From NCBI GenBank assembly GCA_008080615.1, contig VIKJ01000069.1:1-12204 (forward strand): a stretch of DNA of 12,204 bases. Direction: 5' to 3'. A program made the translations under genes and the position numbers. How positions within the stretch are numbered: position 1 is the stretch's first letter; every line of letters begins with the position of its first letter. Below, piece by piece: positions 1 to 6,876 of the stretch. Source of the stretch: Chitinophagaceae bacterium (GTDB taxonomy: Bacteria > Bacteroidota > Bacteroidia > Chitinophagales > Chitinophagaceae). The notes under the pieces are model-generated. The model ran no database searches and was not told the DNA's origin. It was given only the letters and a program-made list of their open reading frames with translations.

Positions 1-70
1 AACTGGTGGGTTTTACTATAGCTCTATCCTGTTCTAGTTTAATTACTTGATCTAAATTTAAAAAAGACAT
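1..70 (-). CDS. Unidentified protein, N-terminal 23 codons only (partial)
   Basis: An open frame starts with ATG at 70 and runs off the left edge of the window; it begins MSFLNLDQVIKLEQDR. It lies 12 bp after the SulP stop codon, on the same strand and in the same reading frame, so it is very likely the next gene of a SulP operon. Genes after bacterial SulP transporters are often carbonic anhydrases or other anion-handling proteins, but the visible residues contain no motif that supports such a call. I do not recognise the product. No clear ribosome binding site is visible, which is usual in Bacteroidota. Confidence 0.5.
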   Translation of the reverse strand, partial: MSFLNLDQVIKLEQDRAIVKPTS

Positions 71-82
71 GCGTAACTCAAT

Positions 83-1591
83 TTAATGTAATGCGGTAAT
101 ATTTACTTTTTGAATCCCGTTCAAATGCACTTCAATATGTCTATCATGTGCTTTGTTTTCAAATTCACTAATCACTTCTAAAATATCATAATCAATAAAA
201 TAACTTTCCGTTCCATCAATAGTAAGAACGCTATATTCAGGAATTTGATCCAATGCTTTTCGAAGATTCACTTTATTTAAAAAAGTAACATTGGTATTTA
301 ATTTAATAAAATAAATGGCTGTTTCATGTTTCTTAGTTTTAGTTACTTTATATTCTGCTTTAAAATTATTTTGAATAATAAAGTAAATAGACATGAGCAA
401 ACCAATACTAACCCCAATTAATAAGTCGGTTGCTAAAATAATGACAATTGTAAGCACAAATGGAATAAATTGTTTCCAACCTAAACTCCACATATTTTTA
501 AATAATTTGGGCTTGGCTAAATTATATCCGGTGATCAATAAAATAGCAGCTAAAGATGCATAAGGTATTTTATTAAGTAAGAAAGGCAAAAACAATACTG
601 CAATTAATAAAAAAAGGCCATGCGTAAATGCAGCCAATTTGGTTCTTCCACCAGCATCGGCATTGGCAGCCCCCCTCACTACTACCGAAGTAATAGGTAT
701 TGCTCCCAACAAACCACAAGCCATATTACCAATTCCTTGTGCAATCATTTCTCTGTTAACAGGTGTTATGCGGTTTCGTTTATCTAGTTTATCTACGGCT
801 TCTACACATAAAAGTGTCTCAAGTGTTGCCAACATACCAATAATTAATCCGTCTTTCCAAACCTCAGGAACTTTAAACAGAAATACAATACTAGAAAATA
901 TATTATCTGGAACAGTTACCAGCTGATTGTTTGCTAAAGCAAAACTAGGTGCTGTATATGAAAATAACAAGTTGAGTAAAATACCAATTAATACAACCCA
1001 TAATGGTGCGGGAAGAAAATTCATTTTTTTAGCAAAAGGATATTTCAACAAAATCATCACCAGCAACGAAACGAAAGATATGGCGATTGCTCCCTTTGTT
1101 ATATGTGCACTAAATTCACGGATATGCCCAGCAAATCCATCCGTCCAAAAGTCGGGCCTTGAATAACCTAATATCAACGGAATTTGTTTGGAGATTAATA
1201 ATATACCAATAGCAGCAAGCATTCCCTTTATAACAGAAGAAGGAAAATAACTAGCGAATACCCCCAATTTAAATACACCTATAATTAATTGAAATAACCC
1301 AGCCACTATTACGGCAAGCAAGAACACATTATAATTGCCTAGTGAAACAATAGATGCCGCTACAATAGTAGACAGGCCTGCAGCAGGTCCTGAAACACCC
1401 AATTGAGCTCCGCTAATTAATGATACCACCACACCCCCAATTATACCAGACATTAACCCAGCGTATATTGGTGCCCCAGAAGCTAGGGCAATGCCCAAAC
1501 AGAGTGGCAATGCAACTAAGAATACTGATAATCCAGCTCGCAGATCATGCTTCATCCACATTATTCGGTAAAACTTCAATGTTCGTTTCAT
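83..1591 (-). CDS. SulP-family inorganic anion transporter with C-terminal STAS domain
   Basis: This inner-membrane permease of the SLC26/SulP family moves inorganic anions; sulfate and bicarbonate are the usual bacterial substrates, and the sequence does not decide between them. The chosen start is the ATG at 1591 (502 residues, MKRTLKFYR...), because the longer frame begins at a TTG at 1606. The first membrane helices contain the family signature from DLRAGLSVFL to QLGVSGPAAGLS (about residues 16-73). The middle has the conserved stretch VEAVDKLDKRNRITPVNRE followed by AQGIGN. Many hydrophobic helices run to about residue 410. The last ~90 residues form a short STAS-like domain ending in ITALH. 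The length is near the lower end for the family but looks complete. It diverges from the aminotransferase gene and probably shares a transcript with the partial gene at 1-70. Family assignment is firm; substrate is unknown. Confidence 0.93.
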   Translation of the reverse strand: MKRTLKFYRIMWMKHDLRAGLSVFLVALPLCLGIALASGAPIYAGLMSGIIGGVVVSLISGAQLGVSGPAAGLSTIVAASIVSLGNYNVFLLAVIVAGLFQLIIGVFKLGVFASYFPSSVIKGMLAAIGILLISKQIPLILGYSRPDFWTDGFAGHIREFSAHITKGAIAISFVSLLVMILLKYPFAKKMNFLPAPLWVVLIGILLNLLFSYTAPSFALANNQLVTVPDNIFSSIVFLFKVPEVWKDGLIIGMLATLETLLCVEAVDKLDKRNRITPVNREMIAQGIGNMACGLLGAIPITSVVVRGAANADAGGRTKLAAFTHGLFLLIAVLFLPFLLNKIPYASLAAILLITGYNLAKPKLFKNMWSLGWKQFIPFVLTIVIILATDLLIGVSIGLLMSIYFIIQNNFKAEYKVTKTKKHETAIYFIKLNTNVTFLNKVNLRKALDQIPEYSVLTIDGTESYFIDYDILEVISEFENKAHDRHIEVHLNGIQKVNITALH

Positions 1592-1606
1592 AATTGCGAT
1601 TTGCAA

Positions 1607-1614
1607 TGAAGGTA
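1607..1614 (-). promoter_or_regulatory. Candidate Bacteroidota -7 element for the SulP gene
   Basis: On the minus strand this reads TACCTTCA, matching six of eight positions of the Bacteroidota -7 consensus TAnnTTTG (counting the two free positions), 15 nt before the chosen SulP ATG. I see no TTTG at the expected -33 distance, so this is a partial match only. Confidence 0.35.
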
Positions 1615-1645
1615 CAAATTTTAAAAAAGATGCTTTTGAGTGGAT

Positions 1646-1676
1646 TTTGTGGAAAGTTCCAGTTCACTTAAATTTA
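1646..1676 (+). promoter_or_regulatory. Candidate -33/-7 promoter of the aminotransferase gene
   Basis: TTTG at 1646-1649, a 19-bp spacer, then TAAATTTA at 1669-1676. This fits the Bacteroidota primary sigma pattern (TTTG, 19-21 bp, TAnnTTTG) with one mismatch. The -7 box ends only 4 nt before the ATG at 1681, so the transcript would be leaderless or nearly so. It lies in the divergent gap shared with the SulP gene. Confidence 0.45.
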
Positions 1677-1680
1677 TAGG

Positions 1681-2853
1681 ATGATATCAGCTACTCTTCG
1701 CAATCAATTTTTACTAAGAAAAGATATTACCTTTCTTAATTTCGGTTCATTTGGTGCATGTCCTAAACCCATATTCGACCGGTATCAGCAATACCAATTA
1801 GAGCTGGAACAAGGCCCAGTTCAGTTTATTGTAAAAACAGGTTTAGATTATCTACTGCAATCCCGTATAGCTTTAGGCAATTATTTAAACTGCCCCGCAG
1901 ATGATGTTGTACTGGTAACCAATCCATCTTATGCAGTAAACCTCATTGCGAAAAGCTTACCCCTTAATAAAGGAGATGAAATTCTTACCACAGATTTGGA
2001 ATATGGCGCATGTGATAGAACCTTAAATTATTATTGCGAAAAAGCAGGAGCTAAATATATCCGTCAACCTATATCATTACCTATTCTTTCTAAAGAACAG
2101 TTTATTGAAGATTTTTTTAAAGGCTTGACTGCTAAAACAAAAATGATTTTTATCAGTCATATTACTAGTTCAACCGGGCTTAGATTTCCAGTTGAAGAAA
2201 TTTGTGCTATAGCAAAATCAAAGGGGTTGATTACTTTTATTGATGGAGCCCATGCACCTGGACAGTTACCATTAAACTTAAGTACTTTAAATGCAGATAT
2301 TTATACTGGTGCATGTCATAAATGGATGATGGCTCCAAAAGGTTGCACTTTTTTATATGTTAACCCAAGCCTACAAGATCAATTTGATCCACTGGTAATT
2401 AGCTGGGGATTTAATAGTACTACGCCATCTCATTCCCGTTTTTTAGATTACCATCAAACACAGGGTACCAGAGATTTTTCTGCCTTTTGTACGCTTCCAA
2501 CAGTTATCCAATTTATGGAAGAAAATAACTGGCCTTCAGTTGCAAAAGAATGTAGAGAATTGGTAAAATCCAATGTTAAGCATTTCTGCAATTTATTAAA
2601 TGCTGCACCCTTGGCTCCTATTACCGATGATTTTATACTGCAATTATGTAGCATCCCTATTAATTCACCAGAACCAGAAGTATTAAAAGAAGTACTTTTT
2701 AATCAATACAAAATTGAAATTCCAGTGATGCGGCATGCAGATAAAGTATATCTGAGGTATTCTATTCAAGCATTTAATACTCAAGCTGATTTGGATATTT
2801 TATCAAATGCATTAACAGATATTATACATACCACTAACTTGATAAAGCTTTAG
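1681..2853 (+). CDS. Class V PLP-dependent aminotransferase (isopenicillin N epimerase-like)
   Basis: A 390-residue cytoplasmic PLP enzyme of the aminotransferase class V fold, in the branch that includes isopenicillin N epimerase (CefD) and related desulfurase-like proteins. The N-terminus FLNFGSFGACPKP (about 18-30) is the usual substrate-side opening of this branch. IDGAHAPGQ (187-195) contains the Asp188 expected to contact the PLP pyridine nitrogen and His191. TGACHKW (209-215) contains Lys214, the expected Schiff-base lysine, preceded by His213. The length is normal and there is no break. ATG 1681 is the only sensible start, since the next Met is near residue 155. The neighbours give no pathway hint, so the substrate is unknown; it could be an epimerase, a cysteine lyase or an aminotransferase. 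Its stop is 4 bp from the stop of the convergent VF530-type gene. Confidence 0.9.
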   Translation: MISATLRNQFLLRKDITFLNFGSFGACPKPIFDRYQQYQLELEQGPVQFIVKTGLDYLLQSRIALGNYLNCPADDVVLVTNPSYAVNLIAKSLPLNKGDEILTTDLEYGACDRTLNYYCEKAGAKYIRQPISLPILSKEQFIEDFFKGLTAKTKMIFISHITSSTGLRFPVEEICAIAKSKGLITFIDGAHAPGQLPLNLSTLNADIYTGACHKWMMAPKGCTFLYVNPSLQDQFDPLVISWGFNSTTPSHSRFLDYHQTQGTRDFSAFCTLPTVIQFMEENNWPSVAKECRELVKSNVKHFCNLLNAAPLAPITDDFILQLCSIPINSPEPEVLKEVLFNQYKIEIPVMRHADKVYLRYSIQAFNTQADLDILSNALTDIIHTTNLIKL

Positions 2854-2857
2854 GTGT

Positions 2858-3073
2858 TTAAAGGGTACTAATATACAGGTCCTCTACTTTTTTTCTGGCC
2901 CAAGGCGTTTTGCGTAAAAAAGTGAGACTCGATTTAATACTAGGGTTAGATTTGAAACAATTAATATTGATCATCCTAGCCAGATCTTCCCAGCCAAAAT
3001 GGTGTACTAAATAGGTTAAAATCACTTCAAGTGTTTTACCGTGTAATGGATCATTGGATACATTCGGTTCCAT
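2858..3073 (-). CDS. VF530-family small DNA-binding protein (DUF2132)
   Basis: A 71-residue protein that matches the VF530/DUF2132 family almost throughout. The hallmark stretches are NDPLHGKTLEVILTYLV (about 7-23), HFGWEDLARMININCFKSNP (25-44) and SIKSSLTFLRKTPWARKKVE (45-64). The family is small, conserved across many Gram-negative bacteria and described as DNA-binding from its structure; its cellular role is not established to my knowledge. The start at 3073 is the only one that includes the whole conserved region. The gene lies head to head with gntP, with 29 bp between start codons, and converges on the aminotransferase gene with a 4-bp gap. Possible control of gntP by this protein is speculation from position only. 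Confidence 0.9.
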   Translation of the reverse strand: MEPNVSNDPLHGKTLEVILTYLVHHFGWEDLARMININCFKSNPSIKSSLTFLRKTPWARKKVEDLYISTL

Positions 3074-3077
3074 TTTG

Positions 3078-3097
3078 TGAAGATAGTATTATCTTCA
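3078..3097. promoter_or_regulatory. Perfect 8-bp dyad between divergent VF530-type and gntP genes
   Basis: The arms TGAAGATA (3078-3085) and TATCTTCA (3090-3097) are exact reverse complements around the 4-bp spacer GTAT. On each strand the outward arm reads TATCTTCA, a partial match to the Bacteroidota -7 element. It ends 4 nt before the VF530-type ATG (3073) on the minus strand and 5 nt before the gntP ATG (3103) on the plus strand. It could be a pair of symmetric -7 elements, an operator, or both. No clear TTTG -33 element is present on either side. Confidence 0.45.
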
Positions 3098-3102
3098 TCA
3101 TC

Positions 3103-4407
3103 ATGTATATAGCTATCATAATTGGTTGCTTAATTGTATTAATGCTGTTGATTGCATGGATAAAGCTCCATCCATTTTTGGCATTTATTTTGGTTGCACT
3201 TTTAGCTGGTTGGTGGTTAGGCTTACCTGTAAATTTATTAATGGTTTCTATAAAAACAGGCATTGGTGGCCTAATGGGTGATTTACTACTCACCATTGGG
3301 TTAGGTGCCATGTTAGGAAAGCTAATTGCCGAAACAGGTGCGGCCCAGCAAATTGCTCAAAGTCTTATTCAACTATTTGGAGAGAAGCATTTACAATGGG
3401 CCATGATGCTTACAGGATTTGTAGTGGGCATCCCCTTATTTTATAATGTTGGATTTATTTTATTGGTACCCTTGGTATTCTCCATCACTTATAATAGCAA
3501 ACTACCCATTGTTTACACTGCCATCCCTATGCTAGCAGCCCTTTCTGTAACGCATGGTTTTTTGCCTCCGCATCCATCACCATTGGCCATTTCCGCACAA
3601 TTAAATGCCAATACAGGAACAGTTTTATTATATGGTTTGCTCATTGCAATTCCTACCGTAATTATTGCAGGGCCTTTATTTGCTACAACTTTAAAAAAAA
3701 TGGAGGCAAAACCCTTATCCATTTTTGAGCCCAAGCAAATTGCAACTGAATTATTACCAGGTAAATTCAATAGTTTTTTTAGCGCATTATTACCAGCCAT
3801 ATTGATGATTGTTTTTGCATTATTTCAGTTTAATGAAGTATCTACGGGAACCATGTTGAAGTTTTGGAGTGACCCTTCAATTGTACTTTTACTTTCATTA
3901 ACTTTTGCAACTATTAGTTTAGGAATAGCCAATAAATATTCAGTAAAATCAATCATGCAATTTTTTAGTGATGCTATTCAAGAAATTGCTCCTATTTTAT
4001 TAATCATTGCAGGCGCGGGTGCATTAAAACAAGTACTTACAGATAGTGGAATTAGCAAACAAATTGCCCAAAGCATAGAACATATAGCCATCCACCCCCT
4101 TATTTTGGGTTGGCTTATTGCAGCGATTATTAGAGTATGTATTGGCTCTGCAACCGTTGCAGCTTTAACGGCAGCAGGTATTATGGCACCAGTATTACTT
4201 AGCATCCCATTTAATCCCAACCTTATGGTTTTAGCAATTGGAGCCGGCAGTTTGATGTTTTCTCATATCAATGATTCAGGTTTTTGGATGTTCAAGTCTT
4301 ATTTTAACTTATCCATTAAAGACACCCTTAAATCATGGTCTGTGATGGAAACAATTGTTTCAATAATTGGGTTATTGGGAGTACTGGCATTAAATAGCCT
4401 ACTTTAA
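3103..4407 (+). CDS. gntP: Gluconate:H+ symporter, GntP family
   Basis: An inner-membrane permease of the GntP family that imports gluconate or a related sugar acid with protons. I chose the ATG at 3103 (434 residues, MYIAIIIGCL...). The frame is open back to 3031, but that part would overlap the VF530-type gene and reads as non-membrane sequence. The protein is almost wholly hydrophobic, with about a dozen helices. Family signatures are VVGIPLFYNVGF (about 107-118), HGFLPPHPSP (151-160), IGSATVAALTAAG (347-359) and HINDSGFWMFKSYF (388-401). Length is normal. Its stop is 3 bp from the stop of the convergent gnd gene, and gntK and gnd on the opposite strand make gluconate the likely substrate. 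No GntR-type regulator is seen nearby. Confidence 0.93.
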   Translation: MYIAIIIGCLIVLMLLIAWIKLHPFLAFILVALLAGWWLGLPVNLLMVSIKTGIGGLMGDLLLTIGLGAMLGKLIAETGAAQQIAQSLIQLFGEKHLQWAMMLTGFVVGIPLFYNVGFILLVPLVFSITYNSKLPIVYTAIPMLAALSVTHGFLPPHPSPLAISAQLNANTGTVLLYGLLIAIPTVIIAGPLFATTLKKMEAKPLSIFEPKQIATELLPGKFNSFFSALLPAILMIVFALFQFNEVSTGTMLKFWSDPSIVLLLSLTFATISLGIANKYSVKSIMQFFSDAIQEIAPILLIIAGAGALKQVLTDSGISKQIAQSIEHIAIHPLILGWLIAAIIRVCIGSATVAALTAAGIMAPVLLSIPFNPNLMVLAIGAGSLMFSHINDSGFWMFKSYFNLSIKDTLKSWSVMETIVSIIGLLGVLALNSLL

Positions 4408-4410
4408 TAT

Positions 4411-5853
4411 TTATTTCCAATTGATATGTATTTGCTTTTGATCAGGATCAGATTTTAAGATAACACCATGTGCTCCAAAATAATCCCTTTGTGCCTGTAT
4501 TAAATTCATTGGAGCATCTTTAGAACTATAGGCATTCAAATAATTCAATGCTGTTGCAAAAACAGGAATTGACAAGCCATTTATCATAGATGCGGATGTT
4601 AAATTGGCTAGTGCCAATTTATGCTCTTTGATAGTATTTTGTAACGCTGGCAAATTGAGCAATGCAAATTCATTAAGCGGCATTAAAGCAAGTTGCTCCA
4701 TAAAATCAGAACGGATGATACAGCCGTTTGTCCAAATTGCGGCCAATTTTTGAAGGTCTATTTTCCAATGATATGTTTTGCAGGCTTCCTTAATCATAGC
4801 AAAACCCTGATGATGATTCACTATCCTTGCCAATTGATACGCATTGGCAATTTGTTGTAGCGATTCATCCTTGAATTCCGAAACCAATAAAGCATCCAAT
4901 TGTTTTTTTGAAAAAGAATGGTCAGTTGAATTTTGAAGTTCTGTGTTTTTTTCTTCAGCTGATTGATACCTTGCAAATAAAGCCGCAGTGAGCATATCAG
5001 CAGGCGTACCCAATAATGCGGCAGTTTGTGTAGCCCAACTTCCTGTGCCTTTACTAATAGCCACATTTAAAATATCATCAATTACCCAATGTTGCCCTTC
5101 CTTTTTTTGAAGTATCTGAATGGTAATTTCTAATAAATAGCTTCTTAAAAAACCTGTATTCCATTGGCTAAATATGCCTGCGATTTCATCTGGTTGGTTA
5201 CCCAATCCATTCCTCAACATAAAATACAATTCTGCCAATAATTGCATTTCGGCATATTCAATACCATTATGAACCATTTTTACAAAATGTCCGGCTCCAC
5301 CTTCTCCAATATAATTACAACAGGCATTCCCATCAGCGCTTTTAGCTGCGATTGCTGTTAGCAAATGTTCAACTTGCAGATATATTTCTTTCTTGCCTCC
5401 TGGCATAATTGAAGGGCCTTTTAAAGCACCTTCTTCCCCTCCTGAAACCCCTGCACCAATCAAATGCAATCCGTATTCTGCCAACGCATTCATTCTTCTA
5501 GAAGTATCTAAATAATGGGAATTCCCACAATCAATGATGATATCTCCCTTACTCAATAAAGGTTTTAAAGCATCAATTAATTCGTCCACGGGTTTACCTG
5601 CGTTCACCATTAAAATTATTTTTCTTGGCAGGGCAAGCGATTGAACAAAAGCTGCAAGTTGATCAAACGGCTTTGCATCTTTTAAAATGGGGTTATCCTT
5701 AATTAAATCAAGCGCAATATTTTCTTCTTTCCCGGCAAGGTGACGATTAAAAATAGAGATTGAGATAGATTGAGCAGCAAAATTCATTGCCAAACTCTTA
5801 CCCATAACACCTAAACCAATAACTCCTAATTCACTTAAAGAAATCTGTTGCAT
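4411..5853 (-). CDS. gnd: 6-phosphogluconate dehydrogenase, decarboxylating
   Basis: A cytoplasmic enzyme that oxidises 6-phosphogluconate to ribulose-5-phosphate and CO2 while reducing NADP+ (or NAD+). I chose the ATG at 5853 (480 residues); the frame extends to a TTG at 5874, inside gntK. In this numbering the Rossmann motif GLGVMGKSLAMN is at about 13-24, the substrate-binding VSGGEEGALKGPSIMPGG at about 136-153, and the active-site stretch GHFVKMVHNGIEYAEM at about 188-203. The last has the expected catalytic Lys192 and Glu199, with Asn196. ISKGTGSWATQTAA follows, and the C-terminus has YFGAHG, where many homologues have YFGAH followed by Thr. Length is normal (about 470 is usual). It is the last gene of the dinB-like/gntK/gnd operon, 7 bp after gntK. 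Cofactor preference is not assigned. Confidence 0.95.
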   Translation of the reverse strand: MQQISLSELGVIGLGVMGKSLAMNFAAQSISISIFNRHLAGKEENIALDLIKDNPILKDAKPFDQLAAFVQSLALPRKIILMVNAGKPVDELIDALKPLLSKGDIIIDCGNSHYLDTSRRMNALAEYGLHLIGAGVSGGEEGALKGPSIMPGGKKEIYLQVEHLLTAIAAKSADGNACCNYIGEGGAGHFVKMVHNGIEYAEMQLLAELYFMLRNGLGNQPDEIAGIFSQWNTGFLRSYLLEITIQILQKKEGQHWVIDDILNVAISKGTGSWATQTAALLGTPADMLTAALFARYQSAEEKNTELQNSTDHSFSKKQLDALLVSEFKDESLQQIANAYQLARIVNHHQGFAMIKEACKTYHWKIDLQKLAAIWTNGCIIRSDFMEQLALMPLNEFALLNLPALQNTIKEHKLALANLTSASMINGLSIPVFATALNYLNAYSSKDAPMNLIQAQRDYFGAHGVILKSDPDQKQIHINWK

Positions 5854-5860
5854 AATCAAT

Positions 5861-5880
5861 TCAATTTGTTTCAATTTGTT
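5861..5880. repeat. 10-bp perfect tandem repeat over the gntK stop codon
   Basis: TCAATTTGTT occurs twice in tandem on the plus strand. On the coding (minus) strand the repeats encode the last residues of gluconokinase and contain its TGA stop (5863-5861). The unit is not a multiple of three. Loss of one copy would put the gntK frame directly into the gnd frame with no stop between them. Confidence 0.9.
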
Positions 5881-6331
5881 TGGTAGGATGTTGATTTACA
5901 GAAATAGTTATAGCATTTTTTGGCTTTTCTAAAATATCAAATTGAGATTGCAGCAAACCAGCAGGCATATAATGATCAGCCCTTTTAATCAGGCGATCAT
6001 AAATAGTATTGTAATCACCATCCAAATAAATCCATTCAACCGATTTGATATTTGCAGATAAAATAACCCGATAAATTTCTTTTAAAGCGGAACAGGCAAT
6101 TACAGCACCATTTAAACCAGCATTCGTTGTAGCAGTTGCATGAATTGCTTGCAGCCAAGGCAATCTATCTGCATCATGTAACGGAATACCAGCTTCCATC
6201 TTAACCTTATTGGCTGGCGGATGAAAATCGTCTCCATCAAAAAAAGGCAAGCTCAGATTTAAAGCAAGTGATTGTCCGATAGTAGTTTTACCCGAACCCG
6301 CTACACCCATTATATAAATGATGCTGGCCAT
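5861..6331 (-). CDS. gntK: Gluconokinase
   Basis: Phosphorylates D-gluconate to 6-phosphogluconate with ATP, feeding the downstream gnd product. The 156-residue protein has a Walker A loop GVAGSGKT (9-16), the gluconokinase-specific DGDDFHPPANKVKMEAGIPL (32-51) followed by HDADRLPWL, and the ACSALKEIYR stretch (79-88). It ends with the family motif MPAGLLQSQFDILE. It is slightly shorter than many family members (around 165-175), lacking only the variable tail. The start ATG at 6331 overlaps the TAA stop of the upstream DinB-like gene by one base, and gnd starts 7 bp after its stop; both suggest translational coupling within one operon. The tail of the gene is formed by a 10-bp tandem repeat. 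Confidence 0.95.
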   Translation of the reverse strand: MASIIYIMGVAGSGKTTIGQSLALNLSLPFFDGDDFHPPANKVKMEAGIPLHDADRLPWLQAIHATATTNAGLNGAVIACSALKEIYRVILSANIKSVEWIYLDGDYNTIYDRLIKRADHYMPAGLLQSQFDILEKPKNAITISVNQHPTKQIETN

Positions 6332-6825
6332 TACATTGTATCCGCAGTAGGACCATACATACCAGGAACTGGAACATTTATCAATCGTAGATAAACAGTT
6401 AATTGTGCTCTATGATGATATAAATGATTTAAACACCAGGTACGAACCACCTGCTCTTTAGGTAGTGTAAAATAAATAATTTCCCCATTGCGCATAGTCC
6501 AAGGTTTGGCAAATGCTTCATCAGGTGTATTGCTTAAAATTTGTTCTGCTTTTACAAGCAATTCATCATGCCATGCAACTATATCTTCGGTAGAATGATA
6601 TTGTTTTGGCGCACCCATATCTTTAGAAAAATCCAATTCATCCTGAACCAAACACTCTTTCCACCAACCATTGATTTCAGCAACATGGCTTGCCAATGCT
6701 TTCAATGACATTGATTTTTCGTGCGGCTTAAAATCGGCCTTGTCAAAAGGAACCGCTGCTAATAATATTTTAGTATTAGCACTTTCTTGCTTTAATTCTT
6801 CCCAAAACTTGCTAGCGATATTCAT
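6331..6825 (-). CDS. DinB/YfiT-like four-helix metalloprotein
   Basis: A 164-residue protein of the DinB/YfiT-like fold, a four-helix bundle that usually carries a metal on three histidines. The expected ligands are visible: His47 in SLKALASHVAEI, then His134 and His138 in CLNHLYHHRAQL. The N-terminal helix (FWEELKQESANTK) and the C-terminal GMYGPTAD also fit the family. Members include thiol-dependent transferases and many uncharacterised proteins; nothing here fixes a substrate, and the name does not imply a role in DNA damage. It is the first gene of the operon with gntK and gnd, overlapping gntK by one base. The ATG at 6825 leaves 51 bp to the divergent WalJ-like gene. I see no good -7 element for this direction. 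Confidence 0.85.
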   Translation of the reverse strand: MNIASKFWEELKQESANTKILLAAVPFDKADFKPHEKSMSLKALASHVAEINGWWKECLVQDELDFSKDMGAPKQYHSTEDIVAWHDELLVKAEQILSNTPDEAFAKPWTMRNGEIIYFTLPKEQVVRTWCLNHLYHHRAQLTVYLRLINVPVPGMYGPTADTM

Positions 6826-6835
6826 TTGTATTTTT

Positions 6836-6868
6836 TTTATTTAGAAAGATGAATATACACTTTCTTTG
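6836..6868 (+). promoter_or_regulatory. Weak candidate promoter of the WalJ-like gene
   Basis: TTTA at 6836-6839, a 21-bp spacer, then TTTCTTTG at 6861-6868, each one mismatch from TTTG and TAnnTTTG. The -7 box ends 8 nt before the ATG at 6877, implying a very short leader. The region is T-rich, so a chance match is possible. Confidence 0.3.
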
Positions 6869-6876
6869 CTTATTCT

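Noticed and set aside
639..1166. Open plus-strand frames of 95 and 79 codons inside the SulP gene.
   Set aside because: They lie antisense within a strongly conserved transporter gene and show no recognisable protein features; shadows.
2847..2862. Short inverted repeat CTTTA ... TAAAG between the convergent aminotransferase and VF530-type stops, possible terminator.
   Set aside because: Only five AT-rich base pairs and no T run on either side; too weak to call.
3031..3102. A 24-codon N-terminal extension of gntP.
   Set aside because: It overlaps the VF530-type gene, is not hydrophobic like the rest and has no family match; ATG 3103 fits better.
5854..5874. TTG start for gnd seven codons upstream of ATG 5853.
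   Set aside because: It lies inside gntK within the tandem repeat; the ATG at 5853 directly precedes the conserved Rossmann segment.
6331..6825. DNA-damage role for the DinB-like protein.
   Set aside because: The family name is historical; three-histidine four-helix proteins of this type are not DNA polymerase IV, and nothing nearby suggests an SOS response.
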